A stretch of DNA of 27,587 bases from the NCBI GenBank assembly GCA_946886185.1, contig CAMPIC010000001.1:1-27587 (forward strand). Reading direction: 5' to 3'. The notes beneath the pieces were generated by a model. That model was not told the DNA's origin, did no database searches, and saw only the letters and a list, made by a program, of their open reading frames with translations. This document shows positions 1 through 7,683 of this stretch, in pieces (the first letter of the stretch is position 1; every line of letters starts with the position of its first letter). The stretch comes from an uncultured bacterium. GTDB taxonomy: Bacteria > Eisenbacteria > RBG-16-71-46 > CAIMUX01. The position numbers were made by a program, and so were the translations under genes.

Positions 1-69
1 ATGAAGACCTCCCGCGATGGTCAAGAAAGCCCGCGTTCCTGCCGATGATCCTGAGCTGGAGGGATCACC

Positions 70-402
70 ATGGCACTGGAAAGAAAGAAGCAGGCGATCG
101 AGTTGCTCCTCGACGGACGCTATCGGGAGTTCAACGAGCTCGCGGCCCGAGGACCGGTCGACCTGGAGAACGCCGATCTGCGGTTGGCGGACTTGCGGGA
201 GGCCTACCTCCGGACCGCAAATCTACGCGGCGCCTATCTGCGCAATGCCGACCTGCGCGGAGTGGATCTGTCCGAAGCGGACCTCGGAGGAGCGAGTCTC
301 AACGGAGCTCGCGTCAGCGGATGCTACTTCCCGCGTACCGTGACCGCCGAAGAGGTGCGACTCTCCATCGAGCACGGCACGCGGATGCGCAGCGCGGCCT
401 GA
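70..402 (+). CDS. Pentapeptide-repeat protein, 110 aa
   Basis: A small, probably cytosolic protein of unknown target. After an N-terminal helix-forming stretch (about residues 1-30), residues 30-80 repeat the A(D/N)LxX pattern of the pentapeptide-repeat family about ten times (ENADL, RLADL, REAYL, RTANL, RGAYL, RNADL, RGVDL, SEADL). This is known to fold as a right-handed quadrilateral beta helix. A short non-repeat C-terminus follows. The start is supported by GGAGGG six bases upstream of the ATG. Its TGA directly abuts the stop codon of the convergent dehydrogenase gene. Family members range from gyrase-protecting proteins to proteins of unknown role. This copy is too short and generic to assign a partner. 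The repeat pattern makes the family call secure. Confidence 0.85.
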   Translation: MALERKKQAIELLLDGRYREFNELAARGPVDLENADLRLADLREAYLRTANLRGAYLRNADLRGVDLSEADLGGASLNGARVSGCYFPRTVTAEEVRLSIEHGTRMRSAA

Positions 403-1857
403 CTACGGCCAGATCCCGAGCGACTTGTACGACTCGGCGACCTTTTCGATCGCACAGACGAATGCCGCGGTGCGCATGTCGGTGACCCTCTTGCGCTTCA
501 GATAGATCTCCCGAACCTCGCGATACGCGGCGATCATCGTCTCTTCCAAACCGGAGCGAACCAGCACCGCTTCATCCACTCCATGGGTCAGCTTGCGACG
601 CGTCGTTTCGTCGAACGGCTGACCGATCGTCTTTTCGATTCCAGTGAGGAGAAGATTCTTGTCGATCTCGTTGATCCGCTTCTCCAGTCGTCCGAACCGC
701 ATGTGCGTGAGATTTTTGGTCCACTCGAAGTAGGAAACGACCACACCGCCCGCGTTGAGGAAGATGTCGGGGATGATGAAGATGCCCTTCTTCAGGAGGA
801 TCGCCTCCCCTCCCGGAGTGGTCGGTCCGTTGGCTGCCTCCGCCACGACCCGGCACTTGAGGCGATCCGCGTTCGAAATCGTGATCTGATTCTCGAGCGC
901 GGCCGGAATCAAAATGTCGCACTCCATTTCCAGGACCGCTTTCGGATCGTCGCTCGTCTTCGCTCCGGGAAAACCGCGGATCGTTCCGTGCTCCTTGCGC
1001 CAGCCGTGCACCTCGTGGGGATTGATCCCCTTCGGATTGACGATCGATCCATCCCATTCGCTGAGACCGACGATGACGCAGCCGTCTTCGTCGTGCAGGA
1101 GCGTGGCCGCGTGATAGCCGACATTGCCGAAGCCCTGCACCGCGACGCGCTTTCCTTCCAGGCCGGCCGACAGGCCCATCTCCTTGAGAGACTTGGGATC
1201 GGAGAACGCTTCGCGCAAGCCGTATTGCGCACCGCGGCCCGTCGCTTCCTTGCGTCCCCGGATTCCTCCCTGGCTGAGCGGCTTGCCCGTGACGCAGGCG
1301 AGATTGTCGATTCCGGTAGGAGCGAGCGCGCTGTAGGTGTCGGCAATCCATGCCATCTCGCGCTCCCCGGTTCCCATGTCGGGAGCGGGGACGTTGATTC
1401 CGGGTCCGATGAAGTTCTTGGCCGCGAGCTCGGCAGTGAAGCGCCTCGTGATTCGCTCCAGGACCTCTTCGGAGTGCTCGCGTGGATTGATGCGGATGCC
1501 ACCCTTGGACCCGCCGAACGGAACGTTGACGATCGCGCACTTGTAGGTCATGAGCGCGGCCAACGCCATCACCTCGTCGTCGGTCACGTTCTCGTCGTAG
1601 CGGATCCCCCCCTTGAGCGGCCGCTTGTGATGACTGTGCTCCGCGCGCCATCCGCGGCAGAGGAGGAGGCGATTCCCGGTGCGGACGGGAAACTGCACGT
1701 AGAAGATGTTGTTGCAGACTTTGATCTGGGTCAGGAGGGTCTCGGGCAGGTCCAACGTCTCGGCCGCTTTGTCGAACTGTCGCGAGACGATGTTGTTGAA
1801 GTTGAGATCTTCCTGGAGCTGTGGCCGGGCTTTGACAGCCCGTGTGTTGGAAGCCAT
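403..1857 (-). CDS. Glu/Leu/Phe/Val dehydrogenase (glutamate dehydrogenase-like)
   Basis: An NAD(P)-dependent amino-acid dehydrogenase of 484 aa, most likely catalysing reversible oxidative deamination of glutamate to 2-oxoglutarate in the cytosol. The ELFV dimerisation/substrate domain shows PLKGGIRY (K82) and VPFGGSKGG with the expected catalytic lysine K118, followed by the VPAPDMGTG segment with D160. The Rossmann nucleotide site GFGNVG lies at residues 242-247. The wording WRAEHSHHKRPLKGG around residue 70 marks a recognisable subgroup of the family. The length is slightly above the usual 410-450 aa. GGAGG lies about six bases before the ATG, and a sigma70-like promoter sits about 85 bases upstream. 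Substrate preference among glutamate, leucine and phenylalanine cannot be settled by eye. Glutamate is favoured from the family and length. It is monocistronic as far as can be seen. Confidence 0.93.
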   Translation of the reverse strand: MASNTRAVKARPQLQEDLNFNNIVSRQFDKAAETLDLPETLLTQIKVCNNIFYVQFPVRTGNRLLLCRGWRAEHSHHKRPLKGGIRYDENVTDDEVMALAALMTYKCAIVNVPFGGSKGGIRINPREHSEEVLERITRRFTAELAAKNFIGPGINVPAPDMGTGEREMAWIADTYSALAPTGIDNLACVTGKPLSQGGIRGRKEATGRGAQYGLREAFSDPKSLKEMGLSAGLEGKRVAVQGFGNVGYHAATLLHDEDGCVIVGLSEWDGSIVNPKGINPHEVHGWRKEHGTIRGFPGAKTSDDPKAVLEMECDILIPAALENQITISNADRLKCRVVAEAANGPTTPGGEAILLKKGIFIIPDIFLNAGGVVVSYFEWTKNLTHMRFGRLEKRINEIDKNLLLTGIEKTIGQPFDETTRRKLTHGVDEAVLVRSGLEETMIAAYREVREIYLKRKRVTDMRTAAFVCAIEKVAESYKSLGIWP

Positions 1858-2207
1858 CCGATCCTCCGGTTCGCCACTCTACGTTTTGGCGGGCGCTTGC
1901 GCCGCACGCTCACATGTTTCTGTTTCAGGCAGCAACGCGGGATTCTAGCGAAAGCGCATTCCCGGGCCAAGCAGGCAACACGGTCGTCGAGTTCTCGGAC
2001 CCCCGCCATCATGGCTGGCCCTTTCATGGGACGCCCACCGGTAGGCTGTCGAGACCGTCGGTCGCATTCACGGCATATGCAATCCGAGCCTCCGGATCCG
2101 GCCGTCGCGCCGGTTTGGCGGGAGCCCGGCTTGGAGGGTAGGGTTGTAGCCGAACGCTGGCATTTTCCGCGCACCGGGCGTGCGAGAATGGGAGCGGGAG
2201 TCCCGAC
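1858..2207. other. Divergent intergenic region, 350 bp
   Basis: This gene-free stretch separates the dehydrogenase (minus) from the zinc-ribbon gene (plus). It holds the candidate dehydrogenase promoter at 1942-1970 and a small GC hairpin near 1889-1905. On the plus side I see only GGGAG just before the GTG start at 2208 and no convincing promoter hexamers. Open frames crossing it have no recognisable domains and are probably chance. Confidence 0.6.
1942..1970 (-). promoter_or_regulatory. Candidate sigma70 promoter of the dehydrogenase gene
   Basis: Read on the minus strand, TTGGCC (1970-1965) is followed by exactly 17 bases and then TAGAAT (1947-1942). TAGAAT matches the -10 consensus at five of six bases, and the -35 box keeps its TTG. 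Transcription would begin near 1935, giving a leader of about 78 bases. That leader contains a short GC inverted repeat around 1889-1905. The call rests on sequence pattern only. Confidence 0.5.
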
Positions 2208-2645
2208 GTGTTCTTCTTCCTGATTGCAGGAGTTCGGCAGCGGAGGCGGCCGGTGTCATCGCCGATCCGGCGGGTCGAGCCGTGTCCTGCCTGCGGAGGT
2301 GGCCGTGTCTTCGAAGAAACGCGGCTCGTGCCCTACTTCGATTTTTTTTTCATCCCGTTGTTTCCCGTGGGGCGCGGGTCGACCGTTTTCCGGTGCTCTA
2401 ACTGCGGATTCGAGATATCGGGCGCGGCCTGGGATGGAGGCTGGCGGGAGATGGAGTCTCCGAAGGCGAGCGAGGAGCCGGCGGAAGCGCGCGATTGGGG
2501 GTTCGGCTCCGGACGGGCGCCGGCGTCCACGGAGCAGCAGATTCATTGCATACACTGCGGGAGGCAGTTCGCTGTGCGAGCCCACACCGGCATTCAACGC
2601 GTTCATTGTCCCGCCTGCGCGCGTGACTTCGAGATTGGACTATGA
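2208..2645 (+). CDS. Double zinc-ribbon protein, 145 aa
   Basis: A small protein with two predicted metal-binding ribbons. The N-terminus is hydrophobic (FFFLIAGV). It is followed by CPAC (C26, C29), a central YFDFFFIPLFPV segment and CSNC (C63, C66). This combination is characteristic of the zinc_ribbon_15 type family. A linker leads to a second ribbon with C114/C117 and C134/C137. The start is a GTG with GGGAG eight bases upstream. The stop codon overlaps the ATG of the B3/4-domain gene by four bases (ATGA), so the two are probably co-translated. The codons for DFFFI contain an uninterrupted run of nine T, unusual in this GC-rich context. Its function is unknown. A role as a structural or membrane-associated metal-binding protein is inference. 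Confidence 0.75.
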   Translation: MFFFLIAGVRQRRRPVSSPIRRVEPCPACGGGRVFEETRLVPYFDFFFIPLFPVGRGSTVFRCSNCGFEISGAAWDGGWREMESPKASEEPAEARDWGFGSGRAPASTEQQIHCIHCGRQFAVRAHTGIQRVHCPACARDFEIGL

Positions 2646-3298
2646 CCGACACTCCTCGCCGCCTTTCGATCGAGAACCGGCTCACGGATCGAGTGGCCGT
2701 CGGCTGGTTCGTGATGACCGGCTCGACTATCGAACAGGAATCGCAGTCGCTCTCCCTCGCGATCGAAGCGCGGGTGCGCACGTTGCAGGAGGCGTATCCG
2801 GAGCCTGCCTCAGCCAGCGACATTCTCGCGCCTGCGCGGCGTCTCTATTGGGATCTCGGGATCGATCCTTCCAAGCGGCGTCCTGCTTCGGAAGCGCTGC
2901 TGCGTCGCGCGATCCAGGGGAAGGGACTCTATCGAGTGAACACGGCGGTGGATGCGGCCAATCTGGCGTCTCTGTCGAGCTTTCTTCCTGTCGGTCTCTA
3001 CGATCGCGATCGGATCGAAGGCGACGTCGTCGTCTTGCGGCTGGGCAGCGAGGGAGAGAGCTATCCCGGCATCGGAAAGGGGGACATTCATCTGGAAGGT
3101 CGCCCGCTCCTCGCCGATGAGCGGGGTCCCTTCGGCAATCCGTCCGCCGATTCTCTCCGGACCTGCGTGGGCGTAGAAACCCGCAGCCTCCTCTTCGTGC
3201 TCTACGCGCCTGCGCAGACCGGCCACGCCGAGCTCGAGCGGCATCTCGATGAGGCGGCGCGCGTGATGCAGGAGTACACGGGCGCGAAACGACTTTGA
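2642..3298 (+). CDS. B3/4 tRNA-binding-domain protein, 218 aa
   Basis: A stand-alone B3/4-domain protein. The domain occurs in the beta subunit of phenylalanyl-tRNA synthetase, where it forms the editing site. Free-standing copies are widespread, with an unproven role that may involve editing or binding of amino acids or tRNA. Visible family signatures are the RRLYWDLGIDPSKRRP segment (about residue 66), a VNTAVDAANLASL helix start, LPVGLYDRDRI, and the PLLADERGPFGNPSADSLRT segment near residue 155. The gene begins inside the stop codon of the zinc-ribbon gene (4-base overlap), implying translational coupling. No terminator with a T tract is visible in the 130 bases that follow. No catalytic residue can be assigned from sequence alone. 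Confidence 0.8.
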   Translation: MTDTPRRLSIENRLTDRVAVGWFVMTGSTIEQESQSLSLAIEARVRTLQEAYPEPASASDILAPARRLYWDLGIDPSKRRPASEALLRRAIQGKGLYRVNTAVDAANLASLSSFLPVGLYDRDRIEGDVVVLRLGSEGESYPGIGKGDIHLEGRPLLADERGPFGNPSADSLRTCVGVETRSLLFVLYAPAQTGHAELERHLDEAARVMQEYTGAKRL

Positions 3299-3428
3299 GC
3301 GGGCGCGGGCTGCCAGTCGAACCAGCCTGAGCGTAAAATGTGTCTGAGCGCACGCCGGTTCGAGGATCGAGACCGACCAGCCGGAGAGCGCGGCCGTCTT
3401 GGCAGCCGCCCGGCCGATCTCGTGCCGT

Positions 3429-3926
3429 TCACTCGCCGTCCGGCTCGCATGCGCGCGGAAGCTCATCGCGGGCGCGGATCTTCTCCAGCAAGCGGCTGAG
3501 CTCGGCCAGCTCGTCCGGAGTGAGATGACTGAGCTGCTGCCGGTGCAGCTCAGTCACCGGTTGCAGGAGGGAGTCGACGATCCGAGTCCCTTCCGCAGTG
3601 AGGGTCGTGCGCACCACGCGCCGGTCGGAGTCCGATCGAGTGCGAACGACCAGCTGGGCTGCTTCCATACGATCGACCAGCCGCGTGACGTCGGGGACGC
3701 GGGTCACCATGCGTACGCCGATCTCGAGGATCGGCAGCCCCTCGGGGCCGGCTCCGCGAAGAATCCGTAGAACGTTGTACTGTTGCGCCGTGATCCCGTG
3801 GCCTTTGAGAAGCGCCCGCAGCTCGGCGGTGAGGAGGTCCTCCGTTCTGAGCACGTTGAGGAACGCGGCCTGCTCCGGCGGGAGAGGGCGCGACTTGATC
3901 TCATCGGCGAGAGTCCCGCGTTGCAT
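3429..3926 (-). CDS. MarR-family transcriptional regulator, 165 aa
   Basis: A winged-helix DNA-binding regulator expected to act as a dimer. The helix-turn-helix spans roughly residues 45-92 (ITAQQYNVLRILRGAG then a recognition helix near VTRVPDVTRLVDRME). The wing shows the family pattern DSDRRVVRTTLTAEG at residues 99-113. Long helices at both ends fit the MarR dimerisation domain, and the length is normal. It lies only 21 bases downstream of the membrane glycosyltransferase on the same strand. It could therefore be read from that transcript, although no strong ribosome site is visible before its ATG. Ligand and target genes are unknown. MarR proteins often control a neighbouring gene, but no divergent partner is present here. 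Confidence 0.88.
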   Translation of the reverse strand: MQRGTLADEIKSRPLPPEQAAFLNVLRTEDLLTAELRALLKGHGITAQQYNVLRILRGAGPEGLPILEIGVRMVTRVPDVTRLVDRMEAAQLVVRTRSDSDRRVVRTTLTAEGTRIVDSLLQPVTELHRQQLSHLTPDELAELSRLLEKIRARDELPRACEPDGE

Positions 3927-3947
3927 GACTCGATTATCCGCGAAGGC

Positions 3948-5984
3948 TCAGCGTTCCTGCACGATCAATTCTGCGGCCGGCCCGAGCTCCCGGCGCAGGG
4001 CGAGGAAGCGGTCGAGCGCGGTAGGATAGTCCGGATTTATATCGAGGAGACGGTGGAACGCCCGAGCGGCCTCCAGTTTGTTCCCCGCGGCGAGCTGAAC
4101 CTGCGCTTCCCGATATCGGGCGTCGTAATGCCTCGGAAAGATCTCCCAGGTCTTTCGATAGTGCTCGATCGCGTTCTCGTAGTCGGACGACATTTCCTCG
4201 GTGACGGCGAGCAGATACCAGGCCCGTGAGTTCTCCGGATCGAAGCGGAGCGAATTTCGCAGAGCTGCCTGCGCGCCGGCGAGATCGCGTGCTTCCAGAA
4301 GGCTCGCCCCCATCGCCGCGAGAGCGGATGCGGGTTTCGGAACGAGGTGGACCGAACGATCCCAGGCGAAGATTTCGAGGATCTCCGGTTCCGGAGTCGC
4401 GACGAAGAGCGGCTCCGCGTTGGACACCTCCAGCCAGTTGCGCAGAACGGCCAGATGGGTAACGCCCTCGCGCTCGAGGATCTCCTGAACTCGAGGGATG
4501 TACTCGGGGGTACCCAGATGAGGGACGATCTCCGGATCGAGGATGCCGACGATGTCGACCACTCTGCGATGGGAGTAGTAGGCGATCGCGCCAATGTCGT
4601 GGGTTGCCACGACCGCGCTTTCCGGAGTCTTCTCGGCGAGCCACCGACCGGCTCGTTCATGGCGTGCCCAGTGGTACAGGCAGATGCCCTGGTACTCCTC
4701 GATGGATGAATAGGCACCGCGCGCCTGGAGAACGAGACAGACCGCTGCAATCACGGCCGGCAACAGACGCAGGGGCCGGAGCGGCGAGGCCATGAGCATT
4801 CGCAGCGCCGACAACGCGAGGATGGCGATCGCGGGCAGGGCGGGAATCAGGTATCTGCTGAACCGATGGGAGAACGGGAGGAGCACCAGATACGCGAGCG
4901 TGAGCGCGAGCACCCAACCGGTCTCCGCGCGCAACCGCGGAGCGCGGCCCGTGATCCAGGAAACCAGCTCGCGGACGATCGCCACGACCGCCAGAAGAGA
5001 AAGGAGGATCCAACCCCCCGTCCAGAACGCTTCGGGAATGTCATGGAGCAGGAACGCGGAGTGCGGAACCTCCTGATAGTAGGTCGTCTTGGCGGCGAAC
5101 GTGTTCGGGAGCGGGTGCCCGAAGAGCGCCAGATGGAACACGACGTAAAGGATCGCGATCGCCGCGGCAAGGGCCATCCCTCCCCATGGCGAGCTGCGGA
5201 CCCAGCCCAGGACGCCGGTTCGCTCCGATTTCACGGGCGTAACGCCCGCCGCTGTCGCCGCGGAAGTGGCGGCGGAACTCGCCTTCTTCTGGTTTCGCGC
5301 CTGCTTCGCGGGGTGTCGTTCCGAGGTGCGTCGAGCGTGTTTCCAACGATCGAGCGCGAGATCGATCGCGAACACCACCAGGAGCAGCAGGCTGTCGGGA
5401 CGGACCCACAGACTAGCGCCGAGGCCCGCTCCGAAGAGTAGATTTCGGCCGCTCGCCCGGCCCCAGAATGCGAGGGAGATCAGCGCCAGATACAGCGACG
5501 TCTCCATTCCCGACACCGCGAGGATCCCCACGCGAGAGTCGAGCCCGACCACCAGCACGGCCAGCGCGGGAAGGAGCGCCATCCATGGAGATATGCTCGT
5601 GACGGAGGACTCGTGCCCTGACTCCGGGCGAACGAGTCTCGCTCGGACCCACCGCGCGAGGAAGATCAGGAAGAAGAGCTGCGCCGCCAGTCCGAGCACA
5701 TAGCTGAGCCACTTCTCGTCCGAGGTGAAGAAGAACCCGACCGCGAGCAGCATCGTATAGAGCGGAGCGGTGGAGCCTCCGCTCGATTGGGTGCCGGGGA
5801 AATAGGTGAAGGCGCCGTGCTCCTGGAGATTGCGCGCGAAGGTGAGATGGATCCACGGATCATCCAGGGGAAAACTGTCTTGCCCCCCGCTCTGCACGTG
5901 CGCGACCGCGACGAGAAGGATCGGATACGCGAGGGCCAGCACGATCGCGACCCACGAGGAAATGGTTCCCAGCTTTCTTGTCAT
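3948..5984 (-). CDS. Polytopic membrane glycosyltransferase (GT-C/GT39-like) with C-terminal TPRs
   Basis: A 678-aa inner-membrane protein resembling lipid-linked-sugar transferases of the GT39/ArnT-like group. Residues 8-30 form the first membrane helix. The following periplasmic loop carries the acidic pair D41-D42 (LDDPWIH) typical of GT-C active sites. About ten further hydrophobic segments run to residue 420. A charged Ala/Lys/Arg-rich loop lies at 214-258. Residues 430-545 form a soluble domain (THDIGAIAYYSHRRVVDIVG), and 553-665 read as three TPR-like repeats. I chose the ATG at 5984 because GGAG lies six bases upstream and the hydrophobic N-terminus follows at once. In-frame ATGs at 5999, 6014 and 6029 lie inside a 15-nt tandem repeat and could give slightly longer products. 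Donor and acceptor are unknown. It follows thiL by 133 bases, mostly the repeat array. Confidence 0.78.
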   Translation of the reverse strand: MTRKLGTISSWVAIVLALAYPILLVAVAHVQSGGQDSFPLDDPWIHLTFARNLQEHGAFTYFPGTQSSGGSTAPLYTMLLAVGFFFTSDEKWLSYVLGLAAQLFFLIFLARWVRARLVRPESGHESSVTSISPWMALLPALAVLVVGLDSRVGILAVSGMETSLYLALISLAFWGRASGRNLLFGAGLGASLWVRPDSLLLLVVFAIDLALDRWKHARRTSERHPAKQARNQKKASSAATSAATAAGVTPVKSERTGVLGWVRSSPWGGMALAAAIAILYVVFHLALFGHPLPNTFAAKTTYYQEVPHSAFLLHDIPEAFWTGGWILLSLLAVVAIVRELVSWITGRAPRLRAETGWVLALTLAYLVLLPFSHRFSRYLIPALPAIAILALSALRMLMASPLRPLRLLPAVIAAVCLVLQARGAYSSIEEYQGICLYHWARHERAGRWLAEKTPESAVVATHDIGAIAYYSHRRVVDIVGILDPEIVPHLGTPEYIPRVQEILEREGVTHLAVLRNWLEVSNAEPLFVATPEPEILEIFAWDRSVHLVPKPASALAAMGASLLEARDLAGAQAALRNSLRFDPENSRAWYLLAVTEEMSSDYENAIEHYRKTWEIFPRHYDARYREAQVQLAAGNKLEAARAFHRLLDINPDYPTALDRFLALRRELGPAAELIVQER

Positions 5985-6085
5985 CCCTGACTCCGTCATC
6001 CCTGGCTTCGTCATCCTTGGCTTCGTCATCCTTGGCTTCGACGCCCATGGCTTGGACGCCCATGGCTTCGACGCCCACGGCTTCG
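5981..6085. repeat. Seven-copy 15-nt tandem repeat at a translation start
   Basis: Plus-strand units are 15 bases long and start at 5981, 5996, 6011, 6026, 6041, 6056 and 6071. Two subtypes occur: four units of the form TCATCC(T/C)TGGCTTCG with variants, then three of the form ACGCCCATGGCTTCG. A degenerate eighth unit follows at 6086-6100. Units at 6011 and 6026 are identical. On the minus strand the units end in ATGA and lead into the glycosyltransferase ATG at 5984. Since 15 is divisible by three, unit gain or loss would keep the upstream ATGs in frame. Confidence 0.9.
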
Positions 6086-6117
6086 TCAATCCCTTACTCC
6101 TGCGGCGTGGTTTCCCT

Positions 6118-7221
6118 CTATTGCGACGTGAAGTGATCCCACCCGGGCGGAATCTCGGGGTGAACGAAAGCGAGCTCCACTCCCGGCTCTCCGGTCTGGA
6201 TCGACCCGATGCGAGCGACGTGCGTCCCCGCGGAGTGGAGAGCCTGTTCCGCTTCGTCCCATCGAGCCGCGGGCACGGTGAAGAGGATCTCGTAATCATC
6301 GCTCGGACCCAGCCGCCACGGCTCGATCGAGCGCTCGAGATAGAGCCCCGCCGCGCGCATCGCCTCGGAAGCGGGAACCATTCGCTCCACGATCGCGCGC
6401 ACGGAGCTCGCCTCGCAGATGTGCGCGAGGTCGGATCGCCATCCATCGCTGATGTCGATCATCGCCGAGGCGATTCCCCGGAGCGCCTGTCCCGCGCTCA
6501 CCCGGGCTTGCGGGCGCAGGTACGCATCGAGGAGAGGGGTCGACCAGGGTTGATCCGTGACGAACTTCCGCACGAGCTCGATCTTCGATCCCGGTCGGAA
6601 TGCCAGAGCAGGTCCATCGATGGAGCTCCTTACGGCCGCGCCCCGCTCGGCGAGATCCAGCAGATGCCGGACCAGATCCAGCCCGGCAGCGCTCGCGCCG
6701 GGAATGCCGGTAATCCCGATCCCATCACCGGGACGCGCGCCTCGACGCGAAATCGCGCTCCCCGGAGCAACCGTGCCCAGCAAGGTGATATCGAGGAACC
6801 ACTCCACGCCGGAGATCTTTCCCAGATTGCCCCCGGTGACGACCGCGCGGTGCGGAGTCAGCGTGGCACTGATGCCGCGATAGATCTCCTCGAGATCCTC
6901 CATCAAAAATTCAGACGGCAGACCGAGCGAGATGAGCGCTCTTTCCGGACGCGCTCCCATGGCGGCGAGATCGCTCAGGTTGACCGTCATCGCGCGCGCA
7001 CCGATTTCGCGCGCGGTCATCGCGCCGGGGAGAAAGTGACGGCCGCAGATCTGCACGTCGCACGTCGCGACGAGCTCTCGTCCCGGCTCGATCGCGAACA
7101 CCGAGGCATCGTCCCCGATTCCCAGATGCGCCCGCCTATCGGCGGCGCCTTCCTCTTCCAGCACCTGCCGGAGGCGATCGATGATTCCGAACTCGCCGAC
7201 GTCGGACACCGTTCGCGTCAT
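6118..7221 (-). CDS. thiL: Thiamin-monophosphate kinase
   Basis: ThiL phosphorylates thiamin monophosphate with ATP to give the cofactor thiamin diphosphate, the last step of the pathway, in the cytosol. The 367-aa product has the AIR-synthase/PurM fold signatures: FGIIDRL at residues 11-17, GIGDDAS at 34-40 (metal/ATP site) and NLSDLAAMGARP at 81-92. It also has VTGGNLGK near residue 129, and DISDGW and GPSDDYEILFT in the C-terminal half. The usual VEGVHF-type substrate loop reads VQICGRHF here, a modest departure. I chose the ATG at 7221 because it overlaps the thiE stop as ATGA and starts just before the conserved FG motif. The longer open frame upstream runs through the broken thiE and is not part of this gene. 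It is third in a thiD-thiE-thiL run. Confidence 0.93.
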   Translation of the reverse strand: MTRTVSDVGEFGIIDRLRQVLEEEGAADRRAHLGIGDDASVFAIEPGRELVATCDVQICGRHFLPGAMTAREIGARAMTVNLSDLAAMGARPERALISLGLPSEFLMEDLEEIYRGISATLTPHRAVVTGGNLGKISGVEWFLDITLLGTVAPGSAISRRGARPGDGIGITGIPGASAAGLDLVRHLLDLAERGAAVRSSIDGPALAFRPGSKIELVRKFVTDQPWSTPLLDAYLRPQARVSAGQALRGIASAMIDISDGWRSDLAHICEASSVRAIVERMVPASEAMRAAGLYLERSIEPWRLGPSDDYEILFTVPAARWDEAEQALHSAGTHVARIGSIQTGEPGVELAFVHPEIPPGWDHFTSQ

Positions 7222-7683
7222 GATCTCGACTCCAGGATCGCGCGCGCCTTTCGCACCACGCTCTCCGGTTCGGATGAAAGGCACACCGCGCCGAGCAGCG
7301 CGACCCCGTGCACGCCGGTCGCGAGGACTTCCTCGAGGTTGTCGAGGGTGATTCCGCCGATCGCGATCAAAGGGAGAGGAGAAGAGCGCACCACGGCGGC
7401 CAGCGCTTCGACTCCCAGCACCGGCCCGGCGTCGCGTTTGGACGAGGTCGCGAAGACCGGGCCGATGCCGGCGATCGTTGACGATCAGCGACGCCTGCGT
7501 GCGGCGGCACCGCGCAACGATCTCGAGAGCGGCCTCCAGGAGGTCGCGAGACGGAGCCTCCTTGTCGCGAAGCTGCACTACATCGGCGCCCCCGTCGAGC
7601 GCGGCGTTGGCCAGCTCGAGATGACTGAAGCGCTGCTGCAAGCGGACGTCGGTGATGACGTGCAGCCGGCCGATCCTCCTCAA
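7218..7683 (-). pseudogene. thiE: Broken thiamin-phosphate synthase gene (internal deletion plus frameshift)
   Basis: ThiE joins HMP diphosphate with thiazole phosphate to make thiamin monophosphate. The N-terminal third reads in one frame from a TTG at 7683 ([13 protein letters not shown], then ADVVQLRDK and SLIVNDR). The C-terminal part reads in another frame (GIGPVFATSSKRDAGPVLG, then PLPLIAIGGI) and ends at 7218. The switch falls near 7470-7480. Between NDR and GIGPVF the family normally has about 55 residues, including the HLGQ(E/D)D and (S/T)HS segments that contribute to the active site. These are absent. The span is 466 nt against about 630 for an intact gene, so about 170 nt, not a multiple of three, is missing. 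Flanking overlaps with thiD (TTGA) and thiL (ATGA) are intact, which argues for a recent lesion or an assembly error. Confidence 0.85.

Noticed and set aside
1..69. Short open frame from position 1 ending at 48 as the tail of an upstream gene
   Set aside because: Fifteen codons are too few to recognise anything. The frame may equally be chance.
583..2223. Long plus-strand open frame of 546 codons opposite the dehydrogenase gene
   Set aside because: It is antisense to a clear dehydrogenase with full motifs and has Arg/Asp/Glu-rich sequence without domains. It is a GC-codon shadow.
3299..3428. Possible small gene or terminator between the B3/4 and MarR genes
   Set aside because: Short frames here have no ribosome site or conserved content. 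The only inverted repeats are weak 5-base ones without a T tract.
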